A DNA stretch of 64,000 nt from contig MNCI01002813.1 of NCBI GenBank assembly GCA_015680685.1, positions 267,771-331,770 of the forward strand, in the 5' to 3' direction. Below the pieces are notes generated by a model, which worked only from the letters and a program-made list of their open reading frames with translations, searched no databases and was not told the DNA's origin. The position numbers and the translations under genes are program-made. Positions 36,175-49,014 of this stretch are shown piece by piece. The stretch comes from Gnetum montanum (taxonomy: Eukaryota; Streptophyta; Gnetopsida; Gnetales; Gnetaceae). Position 1 is the stretch's first letter. Each line of letters opens with the position of its first letter.

Positions 36175-39100
36175 ATGACTACATCAACTACTGTCGTTGA
36201 CACCACTAGCCTTAAGAACCCTTGGACCATGCAAGTCACGCCTCCTATGATTGGGCAACCAACTAGTCCAGTGCGACCATGCTGCTCCCTCAGGCTACAA
36301 AACAAGAAGCCTGAGGGACAAGCTCAACACAAGGAACACTACAATTTCCTCTATGCTAAGCTAACGACAAACTTGCCTATGTATCCATAAGAACTCGAGC
36401 AAAAATGAGAGTATGAGTTCATGTACTACAATGGGAAGGAATTTTTTCCTTCACCTAACACTAATGTACCCCTAAAAAATCAAAAAAATTGGATCTTAGA
36501 TCAAATGTTGATGGCTAAGACATCACCAGAACAGCTAGAGGTCTTGTTCCGTGATGAAACGCTTCAAGACAAACAAGATGATCTAGAATCTCACTCTAAA
36601 GAAGGTAGTCATGCTGATTTCACAATGGCCCCTCCTTCCACGATATCCTGCATAAATACATTTTTCATGGTTACCACGCTTCTAACATTATCCAATACTG
36701 ATCAAGTCCTTCATTCACCATGTTTAAATTTTCTCTCTCCAACTATCTTCCTAGGTGACGATCCATCACAAATCATTCCTCAGTAGGTGTGATTACCTAA
36801 CTCACCTCATCGTGTGCCTATGCCTGTGCCACCACATGTCCATGCAATACCCACAATGCTGACTATGCTCCCGATTCACATGACAGTGCCTACCACCATA
36901 GCATGGTGGGCTCCCAACATGTCTCTTGGTGCGCATCCTATGCAAATGCATCACCATCCCCACCTTCAAAGCCGCATCTCGCAAGTGCTAAACCCAGTTA
37001 CAGGACAACTACCCATGCCCCCAACTACACAAACAGTGTACCCAATAGTGCAGCCGATGGTGGTTCCTCCATCTGCACCAACCACTAGATGGTGGATTCT
37101 GCAAGCAACACTACCTATAGGGACTATCCCAATGGCACCGACTATTGGGCAAGCCGTTGCCTCCATCTTGCCACCTGGTGTAGCTCCCCCTTCTACTCCA
37201 CAAATGACATCATCATCTACAGGTTTGGACCAAGCCTTCCAGCTCATCTATACCCTTATAGAAGAAGTCAAGTATCTCAAGGCTGCTGGCTTTGACATGG
37301 TACAAGTCATGGATTTCTACCATGATGATCCTATTAGCCCAACAGTCCCAGTCTTGTTGTTGCCATCTGGGATGCCCCTTCACCATTTCACAAAATACAA
37401 TGGGGAAGGTGATCCCAATGCCCACCTCGTCACTTTTAGTTCAGAGTCCTTATTGTTACAATAGTGGCCACATACTATAATCCATGTCTTTACTATGTCC
37501 TTAATGGGTAAAGCTTTGGATTGGTATCAAGCACTTCCACATGCTTTCATTTCAACTTTGGAAGAGCTGTTAACCCAGTTTTTGACTCACTTCAAATACA
37601 ACCTGAAGCCAGAAGTCATACTAGACCAGCTCATAGGACTTAAGGAAGAGCCACTTGAGTTAGTCCAAAAGTTCATACAGTGGTGGAGTACCACCTTGAA
37701 TGAAATCTGTGAACCCATCACAGAGGCCCATCTACTAGCAATCTTCAAGGGAGCAGTCAATGACTTTATCAAGTCTAAGTTGTATTACCTCACCCCCCAT
37801 TCCCTCATCCAAGCCTTTGCTTAGAATAAGAGCATCCAAGATGCAGTAGAGGCTAGTAAATATCTATCGTACGTGGTCTACAAGAATTCCCATATTAAGG
37901 ATGAGGAAAAAGGCAAAGTCACAACAACGACAGTGGTGGCGCTTGATGAAGGGGCAAAGAAGAAAAATAAAAATAACAAGAAAACTACTGTGGAGCTAGT
38001 TGAGTCGAAAACTAGCTCAAATGACACCAATCAAGAAGCTTCTTTTGCCCCCAAAGCATCTCCACAACCAAGGCCAAAATTTGAGCATAAAGATCAATCA
38101 AATTATGCAATCCTACCTGTGAAGCCTTTGGAACTTCTGAAGCAATTATTGGGAATTGGCCACATCTGATACAAGGCGATGTCTGAGGAGGCTCTAAAAT
38201 TCCATAGGCACCATTGTGAGCTACTCAAGAATCCCTCCTTACCCCAACCTAATGAACTGCCTATGCCCAAGAACTTTAAGCTAGACTGATTCTGCAACTA
38301 CCACCAATTATGTGGCCATAACATGGACTACTGCTGGGCATTAAAGATGAAATCCAGTGCCTGATAGATCAAGGTAACTTGATCTTAGATAGTAGTAGCC
38401 CGACAAGCCCAGAAAACTAGGCCATGCATGTGTACCAAGATCTGTTGAATGCAAATAATGTAGGGTACATAATCAACATGGTCGGAATAGAGGGAGATAA
38501 TCAGGTGTAGCCAAGGTGGCCTTTTGTGTTGTGAATGCAACCTCACTCAACCCAAACAATAGGTCCATTAGCGCCAACGAGTGGAACTCCAAGGCACCAT
38601 TTCATGCTTCAAACTTTGTCTTAGAATGCTTCCCAATAGCCTGCAATCATTAAAGTCATGGTGCAGCCCGCGCCTACACCCAAGGCACCCTTAGTTATCA
38701 GAGTACCAAAACTATCAACCATCCCTCCTATGCAGGGGAAATCTTCTAAGTCAAACCCTCCTACTGTCACTATTGATGTGGCCAAGGGTCTTCTTATGCT
38801 AGGGTTACCCAAACCTCAACCCCTTGCATCTACACCTTTAGCCCCACTTGTCAAAAACAAAGAGGTTACACAAAAACAATTATCTCCCCCAAGCTAAAGG
38901 AAGTGTAACCCTCGGCCAAGTGTCACTCCTCCCCATGAAATTTGCCTCTTATGGTGAATGGAAGAGGAAAAGGGTGACAAAAAACCTGATCATGGGCAAG
39001 ATCTCTTTGATGCCCTAGCACAAGTCAAACAAGATATGAAACAAAAAAATTCAACAATGAGCCTTTATGACTTGCTCATGACGTTGTAGACACATTGTGA

Positions 39101-39893
39101 GGCTATGGTTTGCATGCTAACATCGATACCTATGGATGAAAGCCTGTTAGAAGAAGAAGAAGAAATCCACTCTATCATGCTTCCCCCCACCACTAAAAAA
39201 CAAGATCCCACCCCATTGACCTTTTTTGACGAATCCATTAAGGACAATCCTGAAGGTCAAGTGACAATGGAACCCATGTTCATCACCATTCGGGTCAGCC
39301 AACACCGAATCCAGAGAGTACATGTAGATGATGGGGTGGCCACTAATGTCATCCCTTATCTCATAGTGGAGAAATTAGGCCTAATCAATCAGATCAGTCC
39401 TACAATGATGTCATGCCTAAAGTCATTCAACGGGGCACGGGTGCAAGTCAAAGGGACCATTCATATCAACTTTATGGCAGGGGACCAGTTCCTCACAGAC
39501 ACTACGTTCATTGTGGTCAAGGAAATTCCTAGATTCAATTTGATTCTTGGGAGGTCTTGGTTAGCCCAACTAAGAGCAATTTCATCACCCATTCATCAGG
39601 AAATCCATTTGCCTTATGTAGGAGGAGAAGTGGTTATCTGCAGTGATGAAATAACCCCTCAGGATGTTAATAACATAGAGATAGAATAAGGGTCAGAGAT
39701 CGAAATGCCTGAGAATCCATCTCTTGTCCAAGTACCCGAGCAAGCCGAAATAGTGGCTAATGATAGCCTAACTTGGGCCAAACTACTATTCCCAGAGGAA
39801 GATTGCGATGCAAAGGGGAAGGGCCATAAATCTCCCTATCCTTATGCATCGTTGAAAATCAAAGAAATTAAGAAACAGTTACAGAGTTAGCAA
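36175..39893 (+). pseudogene. E3 gag-protease
   Basis: Essentially one frame from ATG to a TAG at 39888-39890, broken by TAG, TAA and TGA codons. The first 390 residues are Pro/Met/His-rich. The Retrotrans_gag core follows (HHFTKYNGEGDPNAHLVTF, GKALDWYQALPH, ELLTQFLTHFKYNLKPE, VQKFIQWW), then a Lys-rich linker and a Tat-type knuckle CNYHQLCGHNMDYC (CX2HX4HX4C) near 38300. A Pro-rich linker leads to protease with RVHVDDGVATNVIP near 39320 and FNLILGRSWLAQLR near 39535. Protease Asp and Gly are kept. Four bases after the stop is GTAAAA, a candidate splice donor shared with E2, so a spliced form could have joined pro to RT. Confidence 0.87.
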
Positions 39894-40079
39894 GTAAAAA
39901 TTGTTTCCTAACTAATATGGTTTCATCATCCATTCTATTTACACTTACCATTTATACTTCTTATGTTTACGCATGTACTTACGCTTTCCACTAGCTAGTC
40001 TCATTACGCTCATGTTATCTTTGTGTTTAGCTTTACGTTTCTATTTTCTTTAATCCTATTTTCTTTACTCCTACTAAAA

Positions 40080-40620
40080 AAGGCCCAAAATGGCCTTAAA
40101 CTAGCAACCTTATCTACACTTTGCACCCGAATTACATGAAGGCCCGAAATGGCCCTAAACTAGCGACTTCATTTACGTGTGGAACCTGAATCAGCTACGG
40201 CCTGAAATGGCCTTAAACTAGCAATTTCATTTACCCTTTGTATCTAAATATCACTTATGCTTGAAATGCAAATTTCATTCGTGCTTTATACTATAATCCA
40301 ATTGATGCTTACTCTTCATACCTTAAACTAAAAAGGAGGCCTAAAATGGCCTTAGACTATCCAAGGCCCGAAATGGCCTTAAACTAGCAACGTTATCTAC
40401 ACTTCATACCCAAATTACGTGAAGGCCCAAAATGACCCTAAACTAGTGACTTCATTTACGCATGGCACCTGAATCAGCTACAGCCTGACATGGCCTTAAA
40501 CTATACAAGGCTTGAAATGGCCTTAAACTATACAAGGCCTGAAATGGGCTTAAACTAGCAATGTCATTTATGCTTTACATTTGGACAATTTAACAGTTCG
40601 CAATGGCTTCAAACTAGTAA
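40080..40620 (+). repeat. E3 spacer repeats
   Basis: About nine imperfect units of 30-60 bp with ggcccgaaatggcc followed by ttaaactagcaa, then cattta or tatctaca phrases. They lie between protease and the 3' end of the antisense gene, as in E2 and E4. No gene is seen. Confidence 0.8.
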
Positions 40621-40807
40621 CCACATTGATGCTACGCTCTTAAAACTAATCACAATTTATCATAATGTTAAAACCCATGATACATTTTACATAAAGAAAA
40701 AACAACAAAAAGAACATTAAAATTAATACCAAAATTTGTTTCAAATATGTTAAAAGAAATAAATAGTCTCTTCTCGTTACACCATAATAAAACCTAAGGC
40801 TAATTCA

Positions 40808-43800
40808 TTACGCATCCACCTTACTACCACTGTCTTCTGTATCCTCCAGTTCAACTTCTACTCCAAGGAGGTGATCCTCATAGAGGCCACCCTTTGCATG
40901 AGGAACCCCTTCATAAGGATGGTCCTCTTCGTGAGACCCTTCAGTATGCTCTATTTCCTGTAAACCCTCTTCATGAGGACCACCATCTTTGATAGCTTCA
41001 TCCTATCGAAGAATTTCCTCAAGTTGTTCCTGCGATTAGACATGGTACATAGATTAACATCATCATCAAAACTAGGTATAAAAAACGTAATAATACTGTA
41101 ACTTACCTATGATCGTCCTGCATCAGCTGCAAAGGGAACTTTTTCTAAGCCAATCCACAGACATCACATGATTTCATCCTTGGTGAGCTCAGACCAAACC
41201 TCATCCCCTAGATTAGTTCCAACCTTGACCTTCCCCTTCTCCATGGGAGTCCATCAGGGTGGTTCAGGAAAGAAAGAAGGGATGGTAGTCTCACCTCCAG
41301 GAAGAGTAACTTCCCTTTCCAAAGAGGCACTCACTATCACTTGCTCCTAGAACTTTTCAAATGCCTTGGAAGCACCAATAATGTCTAGAAACAGCAGAAG
41401 GGATTGAGCCTCAATGGTAGAGTCCCTATAATGTTGACGGTAGGCAACGCTTTCTCGTTTGTAGACCTGTTTGTGATCTTTCTGCGTCTGCCCCACTCTT
41501 GAATACTTATGCTAAAGTCCTTCCAATCCTAGTTCTTTTGAGCAAGGATGTCCATTTGCATACGTTGTTCAACTAGTTCATGACTAGTTTGAGCACTGTT
41601 CCTGATGATAGCCTAATAACGGGTGTAGTCAACGATAGCTATCCTCCAATCCTCGCTTCCCATCCTTTGGGCTTGTAGGAATTCATTCTGTGATCTTAGA
41701 TCCCTGACTTCATCATGTAGAGCCACTCTCTCCTTCTTCAACCTCTACAATCTCTTCCAGATTTCCTCATTTATGCTCTAACATTTCCATAAGGAGTGAG
41801 TTGAGCATCAAGCACATTTACGCATCTCATCGTAAATGTTGTACGGCATGACAGTTGCTTCTAATGAGGGCTCGGTGGTGTCTAAATCGATAGGCTTTGG
41901 CAGGTCCCATCTGAGGTGAGCTTCTAATAACATGAAAATAATAGTTAGGCATAATTAAGTAGCATAATTCCATAGTAAAATAACCTTTGTGTAATGATTG
42001 TAGCATACCATCTTCAAGATCGATTCGCTCTAAGCGACCGATCATATCTTGAATGACGTCTTCCATAAAGGTGAATTTATCAGGAAATTCACCCTAGGAT
42101 TGAGTTGCCACTACTATTAAGGGCATGCTCTAGTCACCTATTATGTAGAATAAAAGGCATGACTAAGACATTACGATAACCAGTACAACCTGTAGAAGTT
42201 GTCTAGAGTCTACCACTACATCAAGCAATAAACCACTTGCCTCAATTAATTCTAGCCGAAAGGAATTCAGCATCCTTCATAGCTATTTCCTCTTCATGCA
42301 CAGGAGGTTGTGCACTCCTTGCCTTATTAACTAGGGCCTCTTCTTCTGAGACTGAGGCCCCTTCAACATGCTGTAAGAACATAGCCCCTGTTTTACGGGT
42401 CAACTGATCTACAACCTTTTTCCTCGTTGTTATACAACATGGCTAGTTAAAATAATATTTCACTTTTGTTCAAAAAATGTTACGCTCCAGTTTCTACACA
42501 AATCATAATCACTAACACATTTGGACACATACTGCCTAGAAGAATACTCCGTTGGAACCTAATTTGCATCTTTTTCTTGACACCACCCGCTAGCTCAGCA
42601 GATTCCTCGTTTAAACGAGGCCTTTTTTGCAGCACTAATGAATCCACCATCTTAGCAGCTAGGCACTTCCCCCTCGACACATCGCCAGTGTAAGAGGGGG
42701 GGTGCTCTACCCACACTGTCTTGGCCCCATGTTCGAGGTGCTACCATACTTCTAGTCATTACCAACAATGACTTCCTGATCCCCTCAGGAGGGTCTTGCG
42801 ACCAAATAGTGCTACAAATATGGGAGATCCATGGTTTGGAGATCTGAGTGTGATCTTATTCCACCCAGACCCCATTCTTCTAGACCACCAGAAATTTGGC
42901 AAAATGTCAGAAGAAAGCTATGAAGAAGGAAAAATTCATGTTGAAACAGGTTTCAAGCTTCTGGAGAAGCCTGATGATCTGAATGCACAAGCCTTTAGCA
43001 AAATAGTTCACCCAATTGAATCGTGTCCTCTCCTCTAAGACCTCTTGCATAATTTGGGCCTTCTTGATGGTGAGGTATCTCCCTTGCAAGAGTGTCTTGG
43101 AGAAAGCCTGGGTCTGAAAAAGAAGATACATGGTGTTGGCCACCTCCAACTCAATCCTATCACCAGGAATCCCCTTAGTTTCTTTCTGAACCCCTAGCCA
43201 CTCCTCTATCTCTTTCTGGAGCTTGGAGTTCCTCTTCAACTTCTCATCTATGGGAAAATCATTGGAGGGGACCCCAAAGAGATCAGCAAACAGTTGAGCG
43301 TCAATGTCAAAATTTATAAGCACATTACGTATGCGTATGTAGTAGCATCAGGGGTTATGGCCAAGAAAAGTTCCATCAGTCTAGCCTCACAAATGTTATT
43401 GGTTACTATAATTGGGGCTGCTCTATGGCCAAGCCAATGTTGTACCTCCTTTATATCACCATAATGGAAGAAGAGACTATTGGCCTCGAGATCGAAAGCC
43501 ATGATTGTAATCTCCCGTGATTCCCTGACTATTAACATGAAACCATAGTTAAACCGAGATGACTTCACATCGTCATCACACATTGACAAATGTTGATCCA
43601 ATTCATCATTACCACAAAGCTTACCAAGCCTGAAAGGTAAAGGAAATAGAGGAATTTTCCTTTGCACATATGAAATGGTAAGGGAAGGGTCCAAAGTCCA
43701 CTTCCTATCCAGCCATCTGAGTTTCTTGCACCTAGAAAAGAAGTCATCATAATGGGTAGGGTATTCTGGGATCTCAAATGCCAGATGTTCCATGATGGTA

Positions 43801-44945
43801 GCCCGCACGTTGCTGATGGAGATAAACTTCCTTATAGCCCTCTTGGCCAATGACAATGTATCATTATTTCCCATAAGACTACTTTCATTGATAAAAAACC
43901 TATGCCAGAAACACAAACAAATATTTACGCTCAATACGTATCTAAACAGTAGTTAGCATTACAATACTGCGAAGTGAAATGAAACTTACCCACCTACATA
44001 ATGCATAGTACCAGGTGGATTCTTGAAATAAGTTGTGGGATGACAGGCCATGAACAGAGTGTTATAGGAGTGATAATAGTTAAATCTAGGCATTTCCAAG
44101 ATCTAGCTTAAACGTCTTATACCACTGACATTTTGTTCGTGGTCTTGTACCCACATAGTTTCAATCACACCATCTGATAGAAATGCTTTGCGTCGAATCG
44201 ACCAATAACATCTCTAAAATAGTAGCAGCTACATCACCTAGTAGATGCGACTAGATGATTACACTATAGTTGCAAAGCAAAAATTACAAAAGATCCCATG
44301 TGCCTCTTTGGAACCACACTGCCTCCTCCTTTAGATGAGCATGAGGGGAAGGAACATTGGCCATGGGGACACGAACGTAGCATAGAACATCGATGATGTC
44401 CAAAATGATTAGGACAGGCTTTAGCATAATACTGTAGGATACAAATGTACTACTGTTAGAAAAAATCTAGACATGAATATTTGTTACGCTACACTAGGGC
44501 TCACACAATTCCTGAAAAATTATAGCGTATACTGGAGGCACATAGCCAAAACTACCTAAACCCTTGTAACAGCTCAAGGTCCATCTCTGACAATGGTGAT
44601 GAAAGAAAATACTACGTATTATAGTTATTATATAACTCTGATTACATTACATCTACACGATATACATTATCTCTATACAACATTATTCCTTATCACCTAA
44701 ACCTTCATAACAATAGTTCAGTTCATACAAATAGACATTAACACCTGACCAACATAAGAACCCAAAATATACAAACCATGACATTGCAACAAACATGACA
44801 ATAACGTAAAAGGATGGACAGAAACTTACCGGTTAAGTAGAGTAACATCCAGAGCTTCTACTCTGGTCTGTGAAATCTATTGCAAACTCTCTTGCATCTT
44901 GTCAATTCTGGCCTTAGCATTCTTTCATGTGACCTTGGGTGCCAT
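40808..44945 (-). pseudogene. E3 antisense gene: intron-containing, FCP1/NIF-like HAD domain plus unknown C-terminal half
   Basis: Exon 1 (44830-44945) starts ATGGCACCCAAGGT and ends at GTAAGT. Intron 1 is 44432-44829 with acceptor CCTACAG. Exon 2 (43990-44431) reads VLIILDIIDVLC, AVWFQRGT, PRFNYYHSYNTLFMAC and NPPGTMHYVGG. Intron 2 is 43900-43989 (GTAAGT to CATAG). Exon 3 continues FFINESSLMGNNDTLSL and SNVRATIMEHLAFE, matching the tail of the FCP1/NIF-like domain. Then come FFSRCKKLRWLDRKWTLDP, a LFGVPSNDFPIDEKLKR block and FNWVNYFAKGL, which I do not recognise. The last intron is 41030-41106 and the acidic last exon ends at TAA. The catalytic Asp of motif I is present but its partner is Ile. 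A frameshift in exon 2 and several TAG stops make this copy non-functional. RT of the element lies just upstream, head to head. Confidence 0.8.
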
Positions 44946-45075
44946 TATTACAAAGTCGCAATTGAACAAAGTCCTCGTGAAATCCTCTACTCACACCTTT
45001 CCCATGCTCTCTTCTCACTATAACCAAGTCCAAATCCGTGATATTGGTAGCCTGTTTTAAGTATGAACCACTAGC

Positions 45076-45081
45076 TTATAA
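45076..45081 (-). promoter_or_regulatory. TATA box of E3 antisense gene
   Basis: On - the context is gtttataagc, about 131-136 bp before the ATG and aligned with the E2 box; the flanking ggttcatact is the same in both. Confidence 0.55.
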
Positions 45082-45535
45082 ACAAAATGCTCAAAATCAA
45101 CTGATTCTTTCTGCTTGATTGACATGGAACTTTCTTGAAACGCGAGTGTTAGTATGACATAAAACACGAAGATATGGGCACTAATGTCATAGATATTGTG
45201 CAAGTTATGGTCCAAAATGACCCTAAACTAATGCAATGCTTATCACCTTGTAATTCAGCTGCATTAACTATAGTTTTCATGAAATGAAAATCCAACCATT
45301 TCAACACGCTAGACGCGCCACGTTGCATCTCTCATCTCATTTCATATGCTAGCATCTGGGAAGCTTAGCTCGGCATTTCTTTTTACAAACTATGCATATT
45401 TGTAATGGTCCACTAAGACCTTAAACTATAAACTTCTCTAACACGTAATTCTGATGCAAAAATAAACAAAATTTTATCATTTAAAAGATTGGCAAAAAAA
45501 TGATGTAACAACTTCCATTTTTGGCGATTTTGCAG

Positions 45536-48500
45536 GACCACTCGCAAATGGATGCAGCTTTATCTGCACCCTTAGCCTTAACAAGGCCGCATGGGAAGAT
45601 CATTAGATAGTATGATCACACGCTAGTAGGAACAAACCTTTCCCTTTATGATGAAACCATAGAAACATTGGAAACATCCCTAGGCTAGCGAGAACATCTA
45701 GCTTGAACACTTGACCTGGAGGCTGGTGATGTAACTGAGGACCCTCTCAGCGAGGTCCCTGTGGTTACACACAAGGATGAAAATAAAACTCTTAGGCTTA
45801 GTTCTCTTCTAGACCAACAGATGCAAAGTGACATAACCCAGGTGCTCCAAAACAACACTGTTGTATTCATGTGGTCATATGAAGACATGCTAGTTTTAAA
45901 CCTGAGATTAATACAACACAACATAATCGTAGATCCATGCATCAAACCAATTAGATAGAAGGCACAAAATATTAAGCTAAAAATCGTGCTAGTAGTGCAG
46001 ATGAAATCACCAAGCTATATCAGGATGGTTTCATTCATGTAGTTGATTATTCAGATTGGGTATCCAACATTGTAGTTATCTCTAAGAAAACAGGAGGCAT
46101 ACACATCTGCATAGACTTCTGGGATCTGAACAAAGCTACGATTAAGGACAACTTCCCATTACCAAGTATCGACCAACTGATCTACATAACAGCTGGTCAC
46201 ACGCTCCTATCCTTTATGGATGGTTTTTCAGGCTATAATCAATTTCATATTAACCTAGAGCACCAATTGACCACAACATTCATGATGCCCTAGGGGACCT
46301 TCTGCTACACCATGATGCCTTTCGAGTTAAAAAATGATAAAGCAACATATCAACAAGCCATGAAATACATCTTTAGTGATTATCTCTTACGGAGATTGAA
46401 CGACTACATAGATGACATAGCTGTCAAGTCTATAAAGTCAGAAGATCATTCAGAAGACCTAGAGTTAGTCCTTAAACAATGTCTCAAACATGACTTATGG
46501 ATCAACCCAAAGAAATGCATATTCAGAGTCAAAACCGGATGCATGTTGGGGTTTGTGGTATTAGAGACTGGCATCCAAGTTGACCCTGACAAGGTTAAAG
46601 CCATCGTCAATTTAATGCCACCAAAAAATCTGAAATAATTACGTGGGTTACAAGGCAGGCTTCAGTTCATTAGGTGGTTCATTTCAAAGTTAACAAATAA
46701 ATTACACCCCATGTAACATCTTCTGAAGAAGGGTATCAATTTTGAATAGACCAATGACTGCCAGCATGCATTTGACAATTTAAAAGAAGAGCTGCAACAA
46801 TTACCAATGGTTTTTCTGCCACAAAGGGATCAACATTTCTACATTTATCTAGCTAACTCAGATGTGTCCATAGATGCATTACTATGCCGAAAAAGGAATG
46901 ATGGGTCTGAAGCCCTTATCTATTACCTCAGTTATGCCTTATTTGCATATAAAACAAGGTACAACGAAGTGGAGTGTAACTATTTGGAATTAGTCTTCGC
47001 ACTTAAAAAATATAGGCATTTTCTTTTCCATAGTTAGGTCAACATAATTTGTAAAAATAATGTTCTATGGGCTATCTCCAACAATTTGAATGAAAGTAGT
47101 AGGATAGCTCGTTGGAAAGCTATCATAGCTGAATTTGATTTACATTATGTTGGCCAGTCATCCACTAAAGGCCAAGCCATAGCTGACCAATTAGCAACAT
47201 CGCTAATTAACGATTAAGCTACAATAGAGCTAGAATTCTCGGATGAACATGTACATAGTTTAAACCCTATATCAGCAGGCCTTGAAGTAGCATTATACTT
47301 AAATGGAGCTTCAACCACTAGGGGTGATAGTTCCACCATCGTTATTATGCTTACCCTCGAGGATATGCATCCATCGGATTACCACCTCACATTCCCTTAT
47401 ACGAACAACATGGTAGAGTATGAGGGGCTCTTCAGAGGGTTGTTGACAGCCAGAGAACTTAAAGTTCAACACCTGGCAATTCAAGGTGATTTGCTACTTT
47501 TCATCAATTAAATCATAGGAGTCTATGCCTACAAGGCTATGCACCTATAGCCCTACTACGATATGGCTAAAGATCTCCTGAAATAATTTATGACAACCGA
47601 TACCCAACACGTGCTGTGCAATGAAAACATTATTGTCGATGCACTGGCAACATTGGCGTTAAACATGCTACCACACTTGTTTGCCACTTGGCTTACTTTA
47701 ATGATAGAATGTATAGAGCCTTTCATTCAAGTGATGCAAATTTCTTCATTAAATGTGAAAGGAATGTCAGAATGGTATAACAACATTAAAGCTTACCTTC
47801 TACATGGCAAACCACCGCACGAGCTAACACATGTGTAAAAAGATGTAGTGCACAAGCATGCCAGGCAATATGTCATCCTTGGAGACAATACTCTCTATAG
47901 ACACTTCTTTGATGGGGTATTTCTTACCTATGTTAACAGTGACCAAGCACAGTGAATAATTAACGAAGTCCATGAAGGGCTGTGCGGAGGACATGTAGCC
48001 CCATGAGGAATGACTACTAAAATCAAACGCTTAGGGTACTATTGGCCATACATGGAAAAAGACTGCCTTGCCAAGGTTAATACTTGTGACACATGCTAGC
48101 GTTATGCAAATCTAATGCACGTGTCACCAACTGAGTTACACACTACCCAAATTACTTGGTCGTTCCAATGATGGGGACTGGACATCATAGGTTTCATCTC
48201 GCCTAAATCTTCTGTAGTTCATAGCTTCATTATCACCGCCACTAAGTATTTTACAAAGTGGGTTGATGCTATCCCCCTATGAAAGATTACATCTTGATAG
48301 GTTTTCCATTTCATCTTAGACAATATTGTAACCAGATTTGTACTCCTTATGAATATTGTGACTGACAACGGACCACAATTTAGTAGCACAGAAACCAAAT
48401 CTTTTTTCAATAATCTTCATATTAAGCAATCTTTTTATTCACCTTATTACCCACAAGCAAATGGTCAAGCAAAGGCGACAAACAAGGTGATCATCAATTT

Positions 48501-49014
48501 ACTCAAGAAAATGCTCAACAGTAATAAGAAGTGGTGGCATGAAAAAATTCTCTACATTCTATGGGCGTATCGTACAACATGTAGAAAAGCTACAGACATG
48601 ACACCCTATAGGCTAGTCTATGGGTTTGAAGTAGTGCTACCCTTGGAATTATAGGTTCCCTCATTGCAGATGGTTCTATCCACAGTTATAAATGAGACTC
48701 AGCACAATGAGTCTAGAATCATGGATTTAGGCTTAGTGGAGGAGAAACGCATCCAGATGCTTGACACCATCAAAAAATATCAAGATGAATAGAGATAGAA
48801 GCATCGGCACAACCTACATCAATGATCGATCAAGAAAGGAGACTTAGTTCTCAAGGCTATTCGTGAACCAGTATGCAAGTTCTCCACAAACTGGGAAGGC
48901 CCTTTCTTGGTCGTCAGTGTATATGACAACGGAGCATTCAAGTTAGCAGACACCAATGGCATCGAGCTACCAAATCTAGTGAATCATCTATACCTAAAGC
49001 AGTATTACATCTGA
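45536..49014 (+). pseudogene. E3 pol: RT, RNase H, second RNase H, integrase
   Basis: After the acceptor comes a linker (LDLEAGDVTEDPLSEVP), then RT with CIDFWDLNKA-type and DGFSGYNQFHIN blocks and the catalytic NDYIDDIAVKS near 46405. RNase H spans about 46800-47200 (YIYLANSDVSIDALL, a VECNYLELVFALKKY block). The second, archaeal-type RNase H spans about 47270-47690: ALYLNGAS (Asp to Asn), NNMVEYEGL, AIQGDLLL, VDALATLAL. Integrase has CDTC, WGLDIIG, IVTDNGPQF and NGQAKATNK, where the catalytic Glu has become Lys, then NWEGPFLV and the end YLKQYYI before TGA. Dual RNase H marks the Tat lineage. TAG stops and small shifts break it. Confidence 0.9.

Larger units (their letters stand above)
39894..45535 (+). 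other. putative sense-strand intron of E3 containing the antisense gene
   Basis: Begins caaGTAAAA after the protease and ends gattttgcAG|G before the RT region. The E2 counterparts are ccaGTAAAC (20462) and tcttttgcAG|G (14802). The sizes are nearly the same (5642 and 5661 nt). Tat/Ogre elements are known for an intron between protease and RT, so a spliced region here is plausible. The donor is weak and splicing is not shown. Confidence 0.45.

Noticed and set aside
42480-42716. Separate small gene on - in E3
   Set aside because: It is an internal exon part of the antisense gene, matching E2 17797-18057.
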